From assembly GCA_000727475.1 (NCBI GenBank), contig KL647293.1:3328580-3392579 (forward strand): a stretch of 64,000 nt of DNA. The letters run 5' to 3'. Position 1 is the first letter of the stretch. The number at the start of each line of letters is the position of its first letter. The notes under the pieces are model-generated. The model ran no database searches. It was given only the letters and a program-made list of their open reading frames with translations, and was not told the DNA's origin. The translations under genes were made by a program, and so were the position numbers. Of the stretch, positions 36,701 through 50,568 are shown one piece after another. This DNA is from Sarcocystis neurona (taxonomy: Eukaryota; Apicomplexa; Conoidasida; Eucoccidiorida; Sarcocystidae).

Positions 36701-39700
36701 ATGAGCATCTAGACCTTCAGATATGGTATCATCCGTCGAGCTAAGCACTGTGTCTCAATATTCTGAGTTTGTGTACACTTTTATAAAGCGGAGATCTTCG
36801 AATGACACTACCTTTGAGCAGTGTTCCTCCGGATGACGGAAAAGGAAGACAAGCAGCTCTTCGTTCATGATATCTGTCAGCAGCATTCGTCCCACGTTTC
36901 CACGTCCACGCATGCGCGCAGCGCTTTTGTTAGTGCGGGTTTTCACTTGCTCGTGTTAAGTGAGAGAAGTACGCGTGGAGGGAAGTAATTCTTCGAAGAC
37001 CATCTGTCCGGCGAATCCTGTTTGTAGGGATCCTCCATTACAAGGAACCAGCAGGCAAAGTGACCACCCTTTGTCTTCGCACGCATTCAGCGGTGGTGGT
37101 GGAGCACAAAGGTGAGCCAAATATTTGCTGTATACAACGCTTTACGGCGATCGAGCGTCGAAGAAAAGCCCGCAAAGGGGTATGGGCGTATCTATCTGCA
37201 GACGAACAACTGGAGCAACCCTAGCACATACCTACCTATGTGTATCGACGCAACTGTTGATGATTTGTACACGGTCAGGATGCAAATCGATCCACATCGA
37301 AACAAGTCGACGACGCACACAAGTAACTTGCGGAGTAGGTGTAGTCACGTCCGTCAAATTAGTTTCCTGCTCATGCGTTATACAGGGTTGACAATGGAAA
37401 AAGCTTTGCCAAAATTTTTGCAAATGATTGCGCTCAATAAACTGACTGATGCGTTCAATGTCGCAAAGGAGTGCTTGGGATCGGAAGTCGCTAAGAGCTC
37501 CAAATGTACGCTCGACCCGTGAAGTGTATCTACAATATTAGCAGTTGGCCGTTAAGGGGATTTAGTCTGGCGCTCCTCAACTGCGAAGACGAAATCCATC
37601 GAAGTCTCACCTTTGCCGGTAGTGGTAGTCGCACATATATACATTTATATCTTCTTATGTGGAGGCACTCACACATGTATACGTGCACCTATACACAAAT
37701 GTAGACCTAATGAAGCGTTCCAGTGTTTAGTTACTTTCCCTTTGTTCCTGGCCGCCTGCTTGTGCAGCACCTCTCGCAAAGACAATATGGAACGCACTGG
37801 GGAAAGTGGCACTGGAAAGGACGGATTTGTGCACGGCTGAGAAAGCGTTTCGCCAGATACCACTTCCGGCGATTCTGTGGTGGCTGAAAGACATCAGGGA
37901 GCTTACCGAAGAAATGCACATATTGAGAGGCCACATACTTGGTGAGGATCCACGCCGTATCCGACTATTACCTTGCTTACCTCTACAACAATGTATAACC
38001 TGCAGAGCGAAAATCATGCAGAGGAGAGGGAGTTTTTTTAAAGGCAAAACACGTGCGCACCGGTGCGGCGTCTACCATGCTGTTTTTTAAGTTCGCCTTG
38101 AAGATTACAAAAGAGCTGAAGAAGTTTTTTTGAATTCTACGCAACCCAAGAAGGCGCTTGACCTCCTACAGGATCTCCATCTCTGGGAGAAAGCCATACG
38201 CCTTGCGGAAGTAAGCAGTGTGCAGCTAGTAACTGGAATTCGTTATTTCGGTTTTCAGCACCTGCGACCGACTACAACGTAGGCCCGCTCCCTCAACTCG
38301 AAGCCATCGGCGTGTTCACACTTCATCATGGATAGCGGCAGCTTGCAGAACTCTACACATAGTGCACATTTGTCACCGCCTTCTTTCCACTATCATATGC
38401 AGAGAAGACGCCGAGAATCGCGTGGTCTGTGTAGTCCTCGTGCCTTGAGCAAATCTAGATCCTTTTCGCGTTCTTGCGCGTGATTGTGGGAGCAGATTTT
38501 GGACCCTTGTAGGCTTCCAAGACTTCACTTAAACTTTGCCAAGACTTTGGAGAGCGACGGAAATTTTGAGGCTGCCTTGCGGCATTACGTAGGCGCAAGA
38601 GAAAGAAGCAGGTGCGCCGTGAACGTGTTAGTTGGTGCTACGGAGTACACTTCAAGCGTGCTTCTTGAAGTTAAGTAGAGACATGCATGCAGTTCTCCTA
38701 CGCCACCTGCCAGTACGAAGCAGTGATCGCTTTCTGCATTCTTCAGACGGCAGGGGCTTAAGGCAGTGGCAGAGATCCACACGACAGATTCTACATTTTT
38801 CGAATCGGATGTCTGCTTGCGTGAGACAGGAGGTCAAGCTCTCCAGAGAAGTTGAATCATTTTCGAGTGGCTCAGGAGCGGGGCGCAGCCGCCCTCTACG
38901 AAGTTAAGAAACGCCTGTTCAGGCAGCAGAAATCAGACGACCGCCTGCTAGAAGCAGACACGGAGCGAAACATGGACTTACTGCTGCGAGAGCGGGACGC
39001 TCTGGCCGGCGTGGCCCGCTGTGCGATCAGAACAGGGGAAATTCAAAGAGGAATGCAGACCGCAGTGGACATCGGAGATACGGAGATTCTGCGTCAATGT
39101 GCCGAGATTCTTGAAGAACGCAAAGAGCTTTCCGAGGCAGCTGTTCTTTTTGAGAAGGCAGGGTTAACCGAAAAAGCAGCTGTTCTCTACATACGGGTAA
39201 AAAGTAGTCTTGCCTGTTCGATGAAATGTAAACCCGTTCTACTTACTAGCCTTGTACGTGTCAACCACCCGGCTGTGGAGATTTACGCGAAATTGTACAT
39301 ACGTACCATTACCTGGCTTGTAGCGTAGTTACGTCTACTTCGTAACCCGACGTAAATGTTCAACTTTCGTGACGCTCACACTGTTGCTTGAGAGCAGTCT
39401 CCTGAGTTTTCACGTTAGGACGCAGACACCTTCCGATAGGTATAGACGTTGTGCCGATGCAAATTAGTTCTACGGCTCTTCATTTGCCCATGTTTTAGGA
39501 GAGGGTAGATGCGTTAAACAATTTGTGTACGCAGGGTTTTCAACTCGACAAGGCTGCCAGCCTTGTGAGTGTGACGAGGTCCCCTAAACTGCACCTACTA
39601 CTGGCGGAAGCGAAGGAGAGTCTAGGTGACTTAGAATCTGCAGTCGAACACTACAAGAAAGCGCATAACTTTCCGGCTGTCGTGAAGATTCTGGTAAACG

Positions 39701-42700
39701 CCCACAGCGTCTTCTTGTACGGACTGTCCTAATCCTATGGATGCTGTTCCCTTGCTCGGAGCGCTTCAACAAATTTCGTGAACGTAGCTGAATTATCCTT
39801 TTGCCTGCGTACAGCTCAACAGATTGAACCAAGAGGAAACAGCTTTTGCCCTCGTGAGAGAGGAGAAATCCGCGTCTGCTGCCGACGTCCTCGCACATTA
39901 CTGCAAGTACGGGAAATCACGTCAGAAATAAATTCAATAGAAAATTAGACAACCGTTGTGGCGCCTAAGAGGGGCACTGGATATCCGAAGCTTTGCCCTT
40001 TCTTTTGCTTCATCAGTTAAGAGCTCGGCTGTGTGGTCTCCTTCTCAGAAAACGAGGGAAAATAAGCCACGCCGTAGAGTTTTTCCTTTCCGCGGGGAAG
40101 GTCGAGGAGGCACTAAGTCTAGCTGAAACCCGTCATCAGATGAGGGCTTTTGTGCAGGTATCATCAAAGTCAGTTCCCAACCGGCTTCCCTGTACGGTGG
40201 GACCTACTGTCAAATCGGTCGTTTATTTTTCACAACATTTGCAGTTGCGCTCACGACCATCACGGCAGTATCATGTCGTGGCTGGTGCGTGTACGATCTC
40301 TGAAGCGCTTCACCCCCCCTTCTGCTGACCTTGAATTGTCAGTAAGCGTTATTGCCTCTGTCTTCTGTAGAATGCAGTATGCTCCAGGATAATCACCAGC
40401 GCGTGAGGATGCACTTTCTTCTGTTACTGTGCCGCCCTCTCTTCAGCATATTGGTGAGGCTACTTCCTTCACCATCCATCAGCGTATCGCCAAATACTAC
40501 GAGAGCCAAAGCTTACCGGGAGACGCAGCAGAACACTATGCGTGCTGCGGGGATTATGAGAAGGCTTTGAAATTGTATATAGAGGTATACACAGGAAAGA
40601 GCTCTGGCACCTATGCACTCGAGCAATGTTTTGGTGTCGGAGCTGGGCTAGAGTGGAGAAAAATCAGTTGAATACTTCGTATTCTACAAATCTTGCCAGT
40701 GCACGCGGCCGTGCTACATCATGAATCCTGTGGGTACGTGCCTGTTCAGGGAGGAGAAGCGTGGTACAATGCAGCGACTGCCCTTGCCGTACGTGTGAAC
40801 GACCAAACATCTATCCAAGATCTGAAAGATCACTTCAAAAGTGAGTGGAAGAAAACTTGTCAAGGAGTTGTTGAGCAAAGGACCAAGAATATACCTTCTA
40901 GGCATTACACGAAGCAGCATTTACGCTGTTTAGAAGTCGGTCTGCTCTGTTTTGTCTGTGTGTACCTGCCAGGTAATCCGCAGAACCTACACCACCTCGC
41001 CAGGTAAGCTCGACGAAGGACTTTCTCAATCAAATATCTCACCTCTTCATTGGTGCAACGCGGAGACCACGCCTTTATATGCACCTGCTGTGTCGTCATT
41101 GTAAGCATATAGACCAGTTGCAAAAGGGCCTTTCGGTCCGATGAAATTCTCGGACCGTAGCAAAACACAATCTAGGTCGTGCAGAGCAGCGAAGGTGATG
41201 GCGTAATCTAAAGGACTCCATTGGAGCCGAAGACACCGGCACTCTTCGACCTAAGTTCAGACACAGTTGGTGTGACAGCATACTGCAACAGAACAGATGG
41301 TGAAACTGAGTCAGCGTCTGAAAACTACGCGTCGCCTTACGATTCCACTACATGCATAATTTCATCAAAGGGAAGGAGGCAACAGACTGCAACATCTGCC
41401 CCCTTAAAGCCTACAGAAGTTCCTGCGTACATCGTACTGTACAGTGATGTAGAGTTGCCCTCTCTTTCTGTGCCAGGCTTTATGAGGCCCTTGGCGATCA
41501 TAAGGAGGCAGCAAAAGTTTCGTGCCAGCTGGCAAGAAGACAACAGTGTGAAGGTCGTTACAAAACAGCGCGGGATATATTGTTAAACACGGTGAAGAAC
41601 CTGCAAGCGCGACAGGTCCCGATTCCTGATGACGTCTATACTCACCTACATATTCTTCACTGCTACTTTCTTGTTAAAACGTTAACAAAAGCGGGATATT
41701 TGGAGGCGGCTGCCCACCTGCTCGAAACGGTTGCGCAGCATCTGAACGAGTAAGACGCTGTCGTGACAGACAAATACACTATTCCTCACTGACCAGAATT
41801 TCTGGCCGATTTGCTTCGGTCGTTTCCCCCGTTGTGCACTCTCTGATTCCGCATGACACCTTGTGGGATAAGTATATGGCCGACGCTTATGCACGTCTCA
41901 GTGGTCGGCCTACAGCCTTGTCCCGCTTTTCGTTATCAGGCACACACAACTTTCCGTAACCTCGTGTTCTGCGGTAAAGTTTTCCCCTGCAGGGCTACGT
42001 TGGAACTTTAAAGCTTTGTGCTAACTGTTCCGTGCGTGTTTCCGCAGATTTGAAGGCCATGCCGCTGCGGTACTCACATCGGCCGTCTTGACTTGCCACA
42101 AAATCGGCAGGCGCGCACAGGCACACTCATATGCTTGTCAACTGTTGCTGAACCCCACGTATCAGCAGGGTATCCCTGAGAAACACAGGCGATTCATTGA
42201 GAACGTGGCCCGGAAGACACCTGCGGATGAGAGTCGCGTGAAAGACACTAAACCGTCCGCCTCTCCATGCCCCTTCTGTCAGTCCGCGCTACCCGACTTT
42301 GTTCTGGGGTGCTCGACTTGCAAGGTAAACGAGTGCTGGATCCAGTGGTTCTCCACACTGCTTCTTCAGGGCCACCCTGATACAATAACGTACACTGAAG
42401 AGCCGCAGACGCTGCAAGCATGCGTGCCCGCTCCGGCAAGGGAGGACGTTAGTCGTCGTCAAGTAAAGCGACAGCGCTGTCTACTTAATGCACGAAAACT
42501 TCAACGTGTTTTACCTAAGTGTACCGTGGTTTCACTGTCTCCGGTGCGGGCGGCTCTCCCTGATGTTGCAGACGCTTTTGATCAGAGGGTCTTCTAGCGA
42601 TCACCCCGCTCTCCTTGAACCACAAGCAGAGCCTTAGTTCAGTCGTTTTTGTTCTGTTGCTTGCTTCCCTATCGCAGAAGGTTTCCCCTTTCTGTATTGC

Positions 42701-43267
42701 GACGGGGAAACATGTCCTCTCGGATGACTGCGCGAGGTGCCCGCGATGCAGTCTTCCCGCGCGAGTAGGTCCGAAGCTTGTTTGCGATGACCAATCTGCG
42801 AGGCGCACGTCTACAGTGCCAGGAAAACGATTGGTTCCACTTGCTACGCCACGCTCAAAAGCGTAGATCACTGATTAGAAACAGTTGTCGAGATCTAGAG
42901 GCGTTGACAGATGAACAGATCGATGACGAGCGGAAGACACTCCACAATTCGTTTTACGCAAAGAAAGCGTGTTGACAAATACAGACGGATTTCACGTGCT
43001 TCTCGCCTGTTAAATATGTAGGCGTCATTTTTAAAAGAGCTGCTGGCGACCGACCCAACGTGTCCCATGTGCGAGGAGCCTTTGAAGGTTAATGAACTTC
43101 GAGATGTGACAACGTTCGTTCCGAAGAACGCCGACGGCATCACAGAACTGGACCGTAGAGAGCGAGGGCATGTGGATGGAGAGGAGGGGCATATTGTAGC
43201 CAGGGACGTAGAGAACATAGAATTTCTGCAGGCAACTGTGCGACTCGTCGAGGAGGCGTGTAGCTAG
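30721..43267 (+). CDS. IFT144: Intraflagellar transport protein 144 (WDR19)
   Basis: IFT144 is a core IFT-A subunit for retrograde transport in cilia and flagella. About 29 exons: 30721-30867, 31337-31433, 31694-31985, 32226-32449, 33012-33218, 33594-33734, 33860-34008, 34076-34174, 34496-34635, 34925-35026, 35414-35712, 36008-36146, 36427-36613, 37028-37111, 37386-37505, 37768-37941, 38093-38211, 38496-38611, 38830-39196, 39535-39693, 39815-39906, 40049-40157, 40447-40584, 40750-40840, 40973-41003, 41477-41749, 42048-42324, 42678-42764, 43022-43267. The N-terminal half has WD40-type blades (ILAVATLKGAVLLYN, LLALGSEDKVISL). The second half has TPR-like helices (AAVLFEKAGLTEKAAVLYIR). The C-terminus has Cys pairs (CPFC, CSTC, CPRC, CPMC) and FCIATGKHVL, typical of WDR19. 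About 1570 residues, the family's size plus small inserts. All joins keep phase except exon 7 to 8, which is one base out. The homology is strong along the whole length. Confidence 0.9.
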
Positions 43268-44900
43268 CAGGACAGGGATGCAGAATGCACCGGTTGGGAG
43301 ACCAACTGCAGACGTAGTGGCTTGAGGTGGCAATACACAGGACAGAATTGTAAAAAGGAGAAAAATTCCGAGTGACGCCACAGCGTGCCGGATTTGTACT
43401 GGATAATACATGGGTAGAATGCTTCCCCACTACCTAAATTTGTGGTACGTTAGCACTTCAACGTTCCGTCTTTTCAAACCAAATGATCTGCTGTGGTACT
43501 GGAGGCACGCGGCAGGGTAAGAGACATGGGAGATGTGATGCGCCTTCGCTTGGATATGAGAGTGGTACGGTACGTGGTAATTTGTTTAACACTAAGGAGT
43601 GAAAACGTCACTCTTGTCCTACTTGATGGGGTCCGTTTGCACGCAAAGAGACTGCACAATCGGATGACGCGTTTCACGCGGAAGCTGAAGTGAGGAGGTC
43701 AGAGTGCGCTTAAGAAATATTGTGTCTGACGCAGTTGAACACGAGTGATTGGCATGTGTCCAGCGTGCGTGTCCAACTGACACAGCCAAGCTGCTTGAGT
43801 TACCGCCAGCCGCCGAGTGCAGTCGTAATAGCACACACTCTCCTCTCGTTCGGGTGGAAATCCACGGTTAACCTGCGATGACATTGCGTGGCAGGGTCCA
43901 CCTCTGGCTGTCACAGGAAAGTTGTACAGTCTACAGAGTAGAACCTTCGAGGCCGGTGAATAAAGGTCCACGGTCCACTACACTGCACATTTCTCAGTCT
44001 ACTGTCAAAAGCAAAGGACGCAAGATTCAACCAAGCCGCTTCCCTTTGCATTCGTCTTTTCGCAGGTGCATGCTTGCGGGCACATGTAGTCGTTTGACGC
44101 TTTCCTCATTTCGTGGCCCAATCAAGTGCACCGAAGGACGGCATCACTAACCCTGGTGTTCGCCATAGGCTCCGTTTGATCCGGAATAGTTGACGAGACA
44201 GCAGCTTGATTTTATCCCGCTGCGAGTGCAACCCGTGGACCGGAGCGATCACTGGACTCCATCTGTGGCCGGCGAGTGTAACAGATCTATTCTTTTAGCG
44301 TCACGTGGCGCTATCAACGCAGTGCTACGAATGGGCCACGTTGTTACTTCGTCCGCATTGACGGAGTTACGATGCAGAGACGTGTGCACAAATGAAGTGC
44401 ATTCGGATACAGGTCAACATAATTCTTCACGTCAGTGTGTAATTAGCTGCAGATATGTGGATACACTGGAAAGGTGATTTAGACGGTGGTGCGCCGACGC
44501 CTCTGGCTGTTCACCTAAGATAAAGTCGACCAAGCGCCACACAACCCTGCTGACGTCGGAGTGTCTATAGGCTTGTTGCGGAACTTCATAGAGTGTAGAC
44601 ACAGTTCTATGTAACACAGATGGAGGTAGCTATAAAAACGCATCCCTTACTACTAACAAGTCGGCGTCAGCGCTACTTGAGTTCAGAAGGGCGTCGCCTT
44701 GCCGCTCTTTGTCACCCCTGTTGACTTTCCTCTCATGCGCAGCAACTCGTTGAAACACAGCAGTTGAAACCTGAGTGAATCTGTCGCGGGGTTCCACCCT
44801 TCTCTACGCGTCTCCATACAAGAACCCACGGAATGAGACAGCTTCGCTTCTCTCTACGGTAGCGTGGGTCCGCGCCCATGCCAGAAGCACTGTCTTGCGC
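43268..44900. other. Downstream of IFT144, no convincing gene
   Basis: Even base composition and several frames of 65-95 codons on both strands, for example 44190-44477 plus, but no frame with paired splice sites or recognisable content. The IFT144 3' UTR must occupy the start. Nothing else could be supported. Confidence 0.5.
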
Positions 44901-44949
44901 GACAAGGTCTCCTCCACCCTGTGTAGCTGTGGCGTAGACACACCCTCAA

Positions 44950-46120
44950 CGAGAAAGTACTTACCCTGCCACGCCCTCGGCTATCGCCTGTAAAGGCCGA
45001 TTACGACGTACCCACGTGTCTTTATCTGTGAAAACAAGAACTCGGTCGTCCGCCACTTTTTCCCATCCCTAGGGTGTCCACCGGGCGCATACTGGAACTT
45101 TTCTTCATCGTCTCCCGTACGTCCCGTATTTGCTGTCTGCAGTAGCATTGCTGAAAGCCAGCGCTGGTCTGGCACGTTCCTTCGCCCTTAATATATCCGT
45201 CGTGGCCATCCTGAATATACTTCTGTGTTGACGGTAATATGCTGACCAAAAACCTGGATTGGCTTCGCCGGTGCCGGATATAGCACACGCCGTCTGTAAC
45301 ATCCTAGTGCAACGTCCCCTGTTACCATTCTCAGGAATATGCACGTGAAACCGGATTCACCTGCTGAATGGAGAAGCGTTTGAGAGTACTGCCTTTTCGC
45401 TAGTCGCCTGTAACGTGCTCACGCAGAAGCCCCAACTGACTCACCTGCATAGGCATCTCTACGCAACCGGCCTGAGGCAGACGCAACTCGTAAAGAGTCT
45501 TCCTAAGTGCCGACTGTAACGGGCTCCCACAGAATATGTTAGTGCAGTCAGCCCTACGTGCACGTGAAAGCGTATTTACACCCTTGAAGCGTCCAGGTGC
45601 ACCATGTAATCCCGCGGCTGACGTAACCAGCCACTGCGAAAGCCGCAGCTGGTGTCGACTGCATACACATCTGTGTACCATAGAAGCTGCCTGAAGGAGA
45701 AGCAGCCTCGTTGTGAGTATTTTTGAGTGCCACATGTAATGAGCTACCGTAGTGTATTTCATCACCGTCACTGCTACGTGCACCTGGAAGCGTATTCACA
45801 TGCTTGAACAAGCAGCGCCCCAGTGCACCATGTTGTCGCCTGCCGGCTGTAGCTTGCGCTAACGCAGAACTCGCCATGCCGACCCCAGCGAACCGGTGTT
45901 GGAGGTTATTTACGTGCCCAGAGCGCATACGTAGCATATTTTCCGGGCACAAGTTACCACAAACTCCTCTTCCGTTGTGAGCGGTGTGTAACCCTGGAAG
46001 CGTACGTGCCTGGGTGAAGCACGAGTCAGCTGGCATGTTGCGCAGTCCAGCGTCGGCCCTAGAGTGCCAACGCAGAAAGCCGGATCCGCCGCCGCCGATA
46101 GGTATCATCGAGTGCGCTTT
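44950..46120. repeat. Degenerate tandem repeat, about 220-bp unit
   Basis: The motif ACGTGCAC-TG-AAGCGTATT-ACA--CTTGAA recurs at about 45557 and 45775 (218 bases apart), with weaker copies near 45340 and 46000. Associated blocks (TGTAACGGGCTC / TGTAATGAGCTA; CTGACGTAACCAGCCACTGCGAAAGCCGC) recur in the same order. The minus-strand frames of two units are similar too (VNTLSRARR / VNTLPGARS), so decayed coding repeats cannot be excluded, but the frames do not line up without breaks. Confidence 0.55.
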
Positions 46121-46179
46121 CTGCTCTCCCGGCTGCTTGTGCATAGGAAAAAAAAAGTCCCGACGTGGTGCCTCCACAG

Positions 46180-46456
46180 TTCAGACGTTTTAGCACTGCA
46201 AACAACGCGGAAGACGACTCACTTGTAGACCCCCGCATGCGGGTAGTGGCCGCCGTTGGTGTCCCGGGTCCTGTATCTGCTTGTGCTGTTGACCCGGGCC
46301 CAGACCGCAGCACGCGCGTGCGTGTTTCTTTTGCGGTTGTGCGCAAAAAAAGACACGGCTTGCAGTATCAGCTCCACACATTGTGCGTCTTGGAAGTGAC
46401 GGGCAACCAGGACGGCAGACGCCGGTTCTTCCTCTTTTTGTATGTCTGTGGGAGGT
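46180..46456 (+). CDS. Candidate isolated exon, unidentified
   Basis: A plus-strand frame bounded by an acceptor-like CCTCCACAG and a GTAAGG donor after GRRRFFLFLYVCGR. It contains RMRVVAAVGVPGPVSACAV, which could be a signal-anchor-like start at the Met near 46236. A second open frame follows at 46704-47096 with no clear link. No family was recognised. The minus strand of the same stretch is also open, so this is a weak call. Confidence 0.25.
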
Positions 46457-49400
46457 AAGGCCGTGTGCCGCCTTCGTGTGCGCTGTTGATGTAGTAGATG
46501 CGCCTGCCACTTGCACCGAAAAGATGAGTACTGCGCATTCTTCCCTTCCGGAGTCTGCTAGCCCCTCGGAGCGGTGCGATTTTCCCCGCGCGAGAATTTG
46601 TTCTGAAAACTGTTAATCCTTCTGGTTAACTGGAAGGGGTCAAAGCAGCGTATAGCTGACAACTGCTCCAACTGCCTGCGCTGCGAAATCGTAGCCGCGG
46701 CACTTGCATTGTTTCCTGACGTCCAGTATTTTCGTGTCGTCCTCCCCCTTTTCGGGGTCGGTTTCGAGCCATTCTCTCGGCATTAGACACGAGCTCACCA
46801 GTCGCTGGCGTTCGCCCTATCGCGTTGCGGAGAAGATTTTTGCAGTTGATACGCACGCGGACAGCTGGCCGCCGACTACCGGCGGCGAAATATTCGCTAC
46901 CGAGATAGAGATGCATAAACCAAGCCCCTCAGCTTTATTATTTACCTCAAGCATTAGAAGGCGAATGCATATGGGTCGTGGCCGGCTTAATTTGTTTCTC
47001 GCCGAGTTTTTCCTCCTCCGTTTTCGTCCCTTTCGACAGGGTGTCGCCGCTCTAGCAGTAGAGCGTGCCGGAGTATCTTCATCTGTTTTCCGTTGAATGC
47101 GTGCTGTCCAAATCCTCCCTCACGGGCTGTCTGACTCATTTGTCATATTTCTCCCCCCTAGTCATTTTGTTTCCCTCCGCTTGCAGCTGCCGTTGTTCTC
47201 TGTGTATATCGTCAAAGAGCGACTCCTTTGTTTGCCCATTCGATTTTTTGCTTGTGGGTATAGGCGCCTCTTTTTGAGAATACGCGTCGTTGCCACGTTT
47301 AACTAGCAGGTATCTGAATGCATGCTTCTGCTTCCCGAAGGTGGGATAATCCTCGTTGAGGGACGAACGAGGACCTCTATGTACTCGTCTGATACGTACA
47401 CACAAACCTGTCCATATAAATCTGACACTCTATCTGTACACGCGTATGACATTGTGGCGGGGTTCGCAGGGGAGGGAAGGTTTTGTACAAACATTTGTGT
47501 CGGGAGCCAATAATTCTTGCCCGTACGGGACATCCGTATCGCAACACCGGTTTTCCTCCGTCTTCCCTCGGGAATCCTCACTTTGTGTGACTAGGGTCGA
47601 TAAACCGGCCACACTCAGAGATTCATCTTGCAACACGGGGGATCTCTTCCTTCATTTTGTCCAGTTCTCTCCAGCCTTGTGCAAAGCGCACATTGCTTAG
47701 TCTTGCACATGTGTGTGACCTGCGCATGCATCAGGTCCCTGTGATTCAAGAACACAAGAGAATTTGTAACGACACATGGGAAACTTATGTCGTCCGCAGG
47801 CTTCGCAACAAGCTCGCACACGTCCGTACAGTACTTTAGGTCAACTTGGTCGCAGAAAGAGCTGTGTGGCTCACGCTGTGTCAGACTCGTTCTTTCCACA
47901 CGCACGACAGCGAAGAGACACGCCGGCTGCCTGGTGATCTTTGCGTTAGAGTACTGCTGCACCTACGCAGTACGCATCCACCCATGTGTGTGGACGTATT
48001 TTTGAAAACTCGTAGATGCACCGGAATGTCTGTCTGCGGGAAACGAGGAATATGACTGCGAACATGTATGACCACAAGAGGACATCAGAAGAGGCTGTCG
48101 CGACCTAGTTGTGTGTTTTTCTTTTTTCGCGTTTTTTTCCCTAAAGTTTCTTTCCACGAACGGATGGAAAAACGTGTTATGCCAGGACCTTCTTACGGGT
48201 ATTTTTTCTTGAGTAGGTCCGCCTGACGGAAGGTGCGTGTCGCGGCGGCTGGACGTGCCTGAAGGCACGGAACCAAACACTAGCTGCGAGTGCGCCGGCT
48301 TTGTTTGCTGGGGCCTTCAGCTTCACGCCTACATATGTGCTTGTGTATGTGTGACAACTTCCTTTCAGAAGTAGAACCACGGACACGTCTACGCTTGCGT
48401 TAATTATAGGTGTGTGTCTCTGTGCAGTCCTCCCTCCTTCCTTTCGGAAGCAGCTTTTTGACAGCGGTGCAGGTTTACGCATATGTGTCTATAGGCCCTT
48501 ATGTGTATATATCCGTAGGCGTGTCTTCCGTTGGGCTTCCATGCGTCGTGTGTGTGTCTGCGTCTATCTGTGAATCTTGACAACATCCACACAGGCACAC
48601 ACGCGTGCGTCTGTATGTAGTTTTTGATATCCCGGCATATACGTGCGTATAAAAATGCGCGGCGTGAGGAGCTGTCCATGTTTTTTTGGCACAAGTTTGA
48701 CGCTTTTGTTCTCGCATAAATCGACTCCTCTCTGAGTAGGACGTATTTCCTCTTCCTCCGTCCGTCAACGTATCTAGACAAGTTCCCCAAGACCCCGTTG
48801 TTCCCGGTCCCTTTTGTATGTCCGTGACTGACTTCTGTCCTTTCCCTTGGTCCCCGCCCTGCTTCCCTTCCCCCGTGTCTGTGTATTTCCTCCACTCTGC
48901 CCTTTCCTTCCTCGCCGTCTTTCTTTTCCACCGGAAGAACGAGTGCCCAAGGACTCCCTCTCGAAAAAGTCGCGGCGACCGCGCGCACAGGCGCGTCGAC
49001 GACGCGGGGCGAAGGGGGGGCGGTGAGGGATGGTAGCTATTCGTCTCTCTACTGCCCCGGTCTACCTGGGCAGCTGAAGACCTGTTCGTGTATACGAGCT
49101 CACCAGGTGTGAGTACGCGTGAATAGATGTAAAAATATTGTCTCAAATTTTTCACCTTCTTTCTTTGACTTGGGCTGCTCTTCCCGATCAAGTGCAGACT
49201 TACATTCATTTCTTCCTGGAGAACGCCGGACGGCTTCCTGTGTGTGAAGACGTCCAGCTGGTCAGGCTCCTGGCCCTGTGTGTACTATATACGTCTGCGA
49301 AAAGTTTAATATACCTGTGTAGTGTGCTTACGGTCCTGTACATATCTGCAGCTGTCTTTGCCCAGCAGTACGGGTCTCTCTCTCTCCGCCTCTCTCTTTG

Positions 49401-50568
49401 CTTCTTCTCTTCTGACAAACAGATGCCGTCTTTTTCGGTCTGAGTACTGAGGTCTTCTGCCTTCCTGCCACTCCACGAATAGATACCTCACTTTTACAGC
49501 TGTCCATCCGTGTGCACCAAAGTTATTATATATGTGGAATTACCCGCCCCCTCTCGCTCTCATATATTCCCGAGACTGGCTTACCGCCTTTGCTACACAT
49601 ATGTAGGTATCTGCTACTTGTATGTATATACGTGCTACTCGTATGTATATATATATTTGCAACAAGGACTTACCTAAATGGACTTATCCATCCACCCCGT
49701 CTGACTTCCGTACATCCCCCAGACATGTGCAGTGCGTTTGCTATGTTAGTGTATGTATATATGTGTTAGCTATCTGCTACGTACCTGTATGTACGTGCTA
49801 CATATATATATATATATATTCGTGGTTAGACAACAGCACGTAGACATCGCTGTATATGCACACGTTTTTGTGGCCGAATGCGTCTGTGTTGTGAGGGAGG
49901 GAGGCTCGTCCAGGTGTAGGTCTAGACAACGAGCCGAAGCACACTGGCAGTCGTGGACGTCTTTTTTCTTGGTCACGGGGGGTGGCTTATCTTCTTCTTC
50001 ATCTTCTGTATCATCTTCGCGTTTCCTTTCACCTCCTTCCTTTCATCTTTGTGTCCGTACTTTTTGTCCACCACATCCCGTTTCTTTTTAGTTCAGCTCG
50101 TGCATTGCCGGTCTTCTGCCCCGCTCGTCGCTCCCGACTCCTGCAGCCTACGAAGGAAAACTTCTTCGCGAGGGGGTCAGTTTCTCCCTCTCCGCCCGAC
50201 TTTTTCCTCTTCTCCTCCTCCTCACCTTCGGCTCCTTTCCTCTCCCTTTTCTTCTCCTTGGTGTCCCGCTCTCCTTTTTCTTCGGTCACCCTCTCTTCTT
50301 CTTCTTCATCGCAGACAGACTGCTCTTTTTTTTCCCCCTCCTCTCGGCTACAACGCGGCTTCTTCTCCTCCTGGACACGTCGCTTTTCTCCCTTCTCGCT
50401 TTCTGCTGCTCTTCTCTCCCTCGTCTTCCCGCACCCCCCTCCCGCGCGGGTCTTCGCTTCTTCTGCGTGTGCTGTTGTAGATTCCTCTGTGCGAGTTTTC
50501 TCCCGTCTCTCTGTGTCTCTCTCCGTTTCGTTTCTCGCCACCTGCGCGCCCCATCCCTTGCAGAGAAG
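46457..50568. other. Boundary from repeat-poor to repeat-rich sequence
   Basis: About 46.5-48 kb resembles the gene-rich block in composition, but no gene could be assembled. From about 48.4 kb CT-rich tracts, TATATA microsatellites (for example 49620-49660 and 49800-49820) and long Arg/Glu-rich minus-strand shadow frames appear. 49980-50560 is almost entirely pyrimidine-rich and leads into the CNNM start. It should contain the CNNM promoter and 5' UTR. Confidence 0.5.

Noticed and set aside
48404..49209. Arg/Lys/Glu-rich minus-strand frames of about 200 codons
   Set aside because: Low-complexity complement of CT-rich sequence; no recognisable domain and no paired splice sites.
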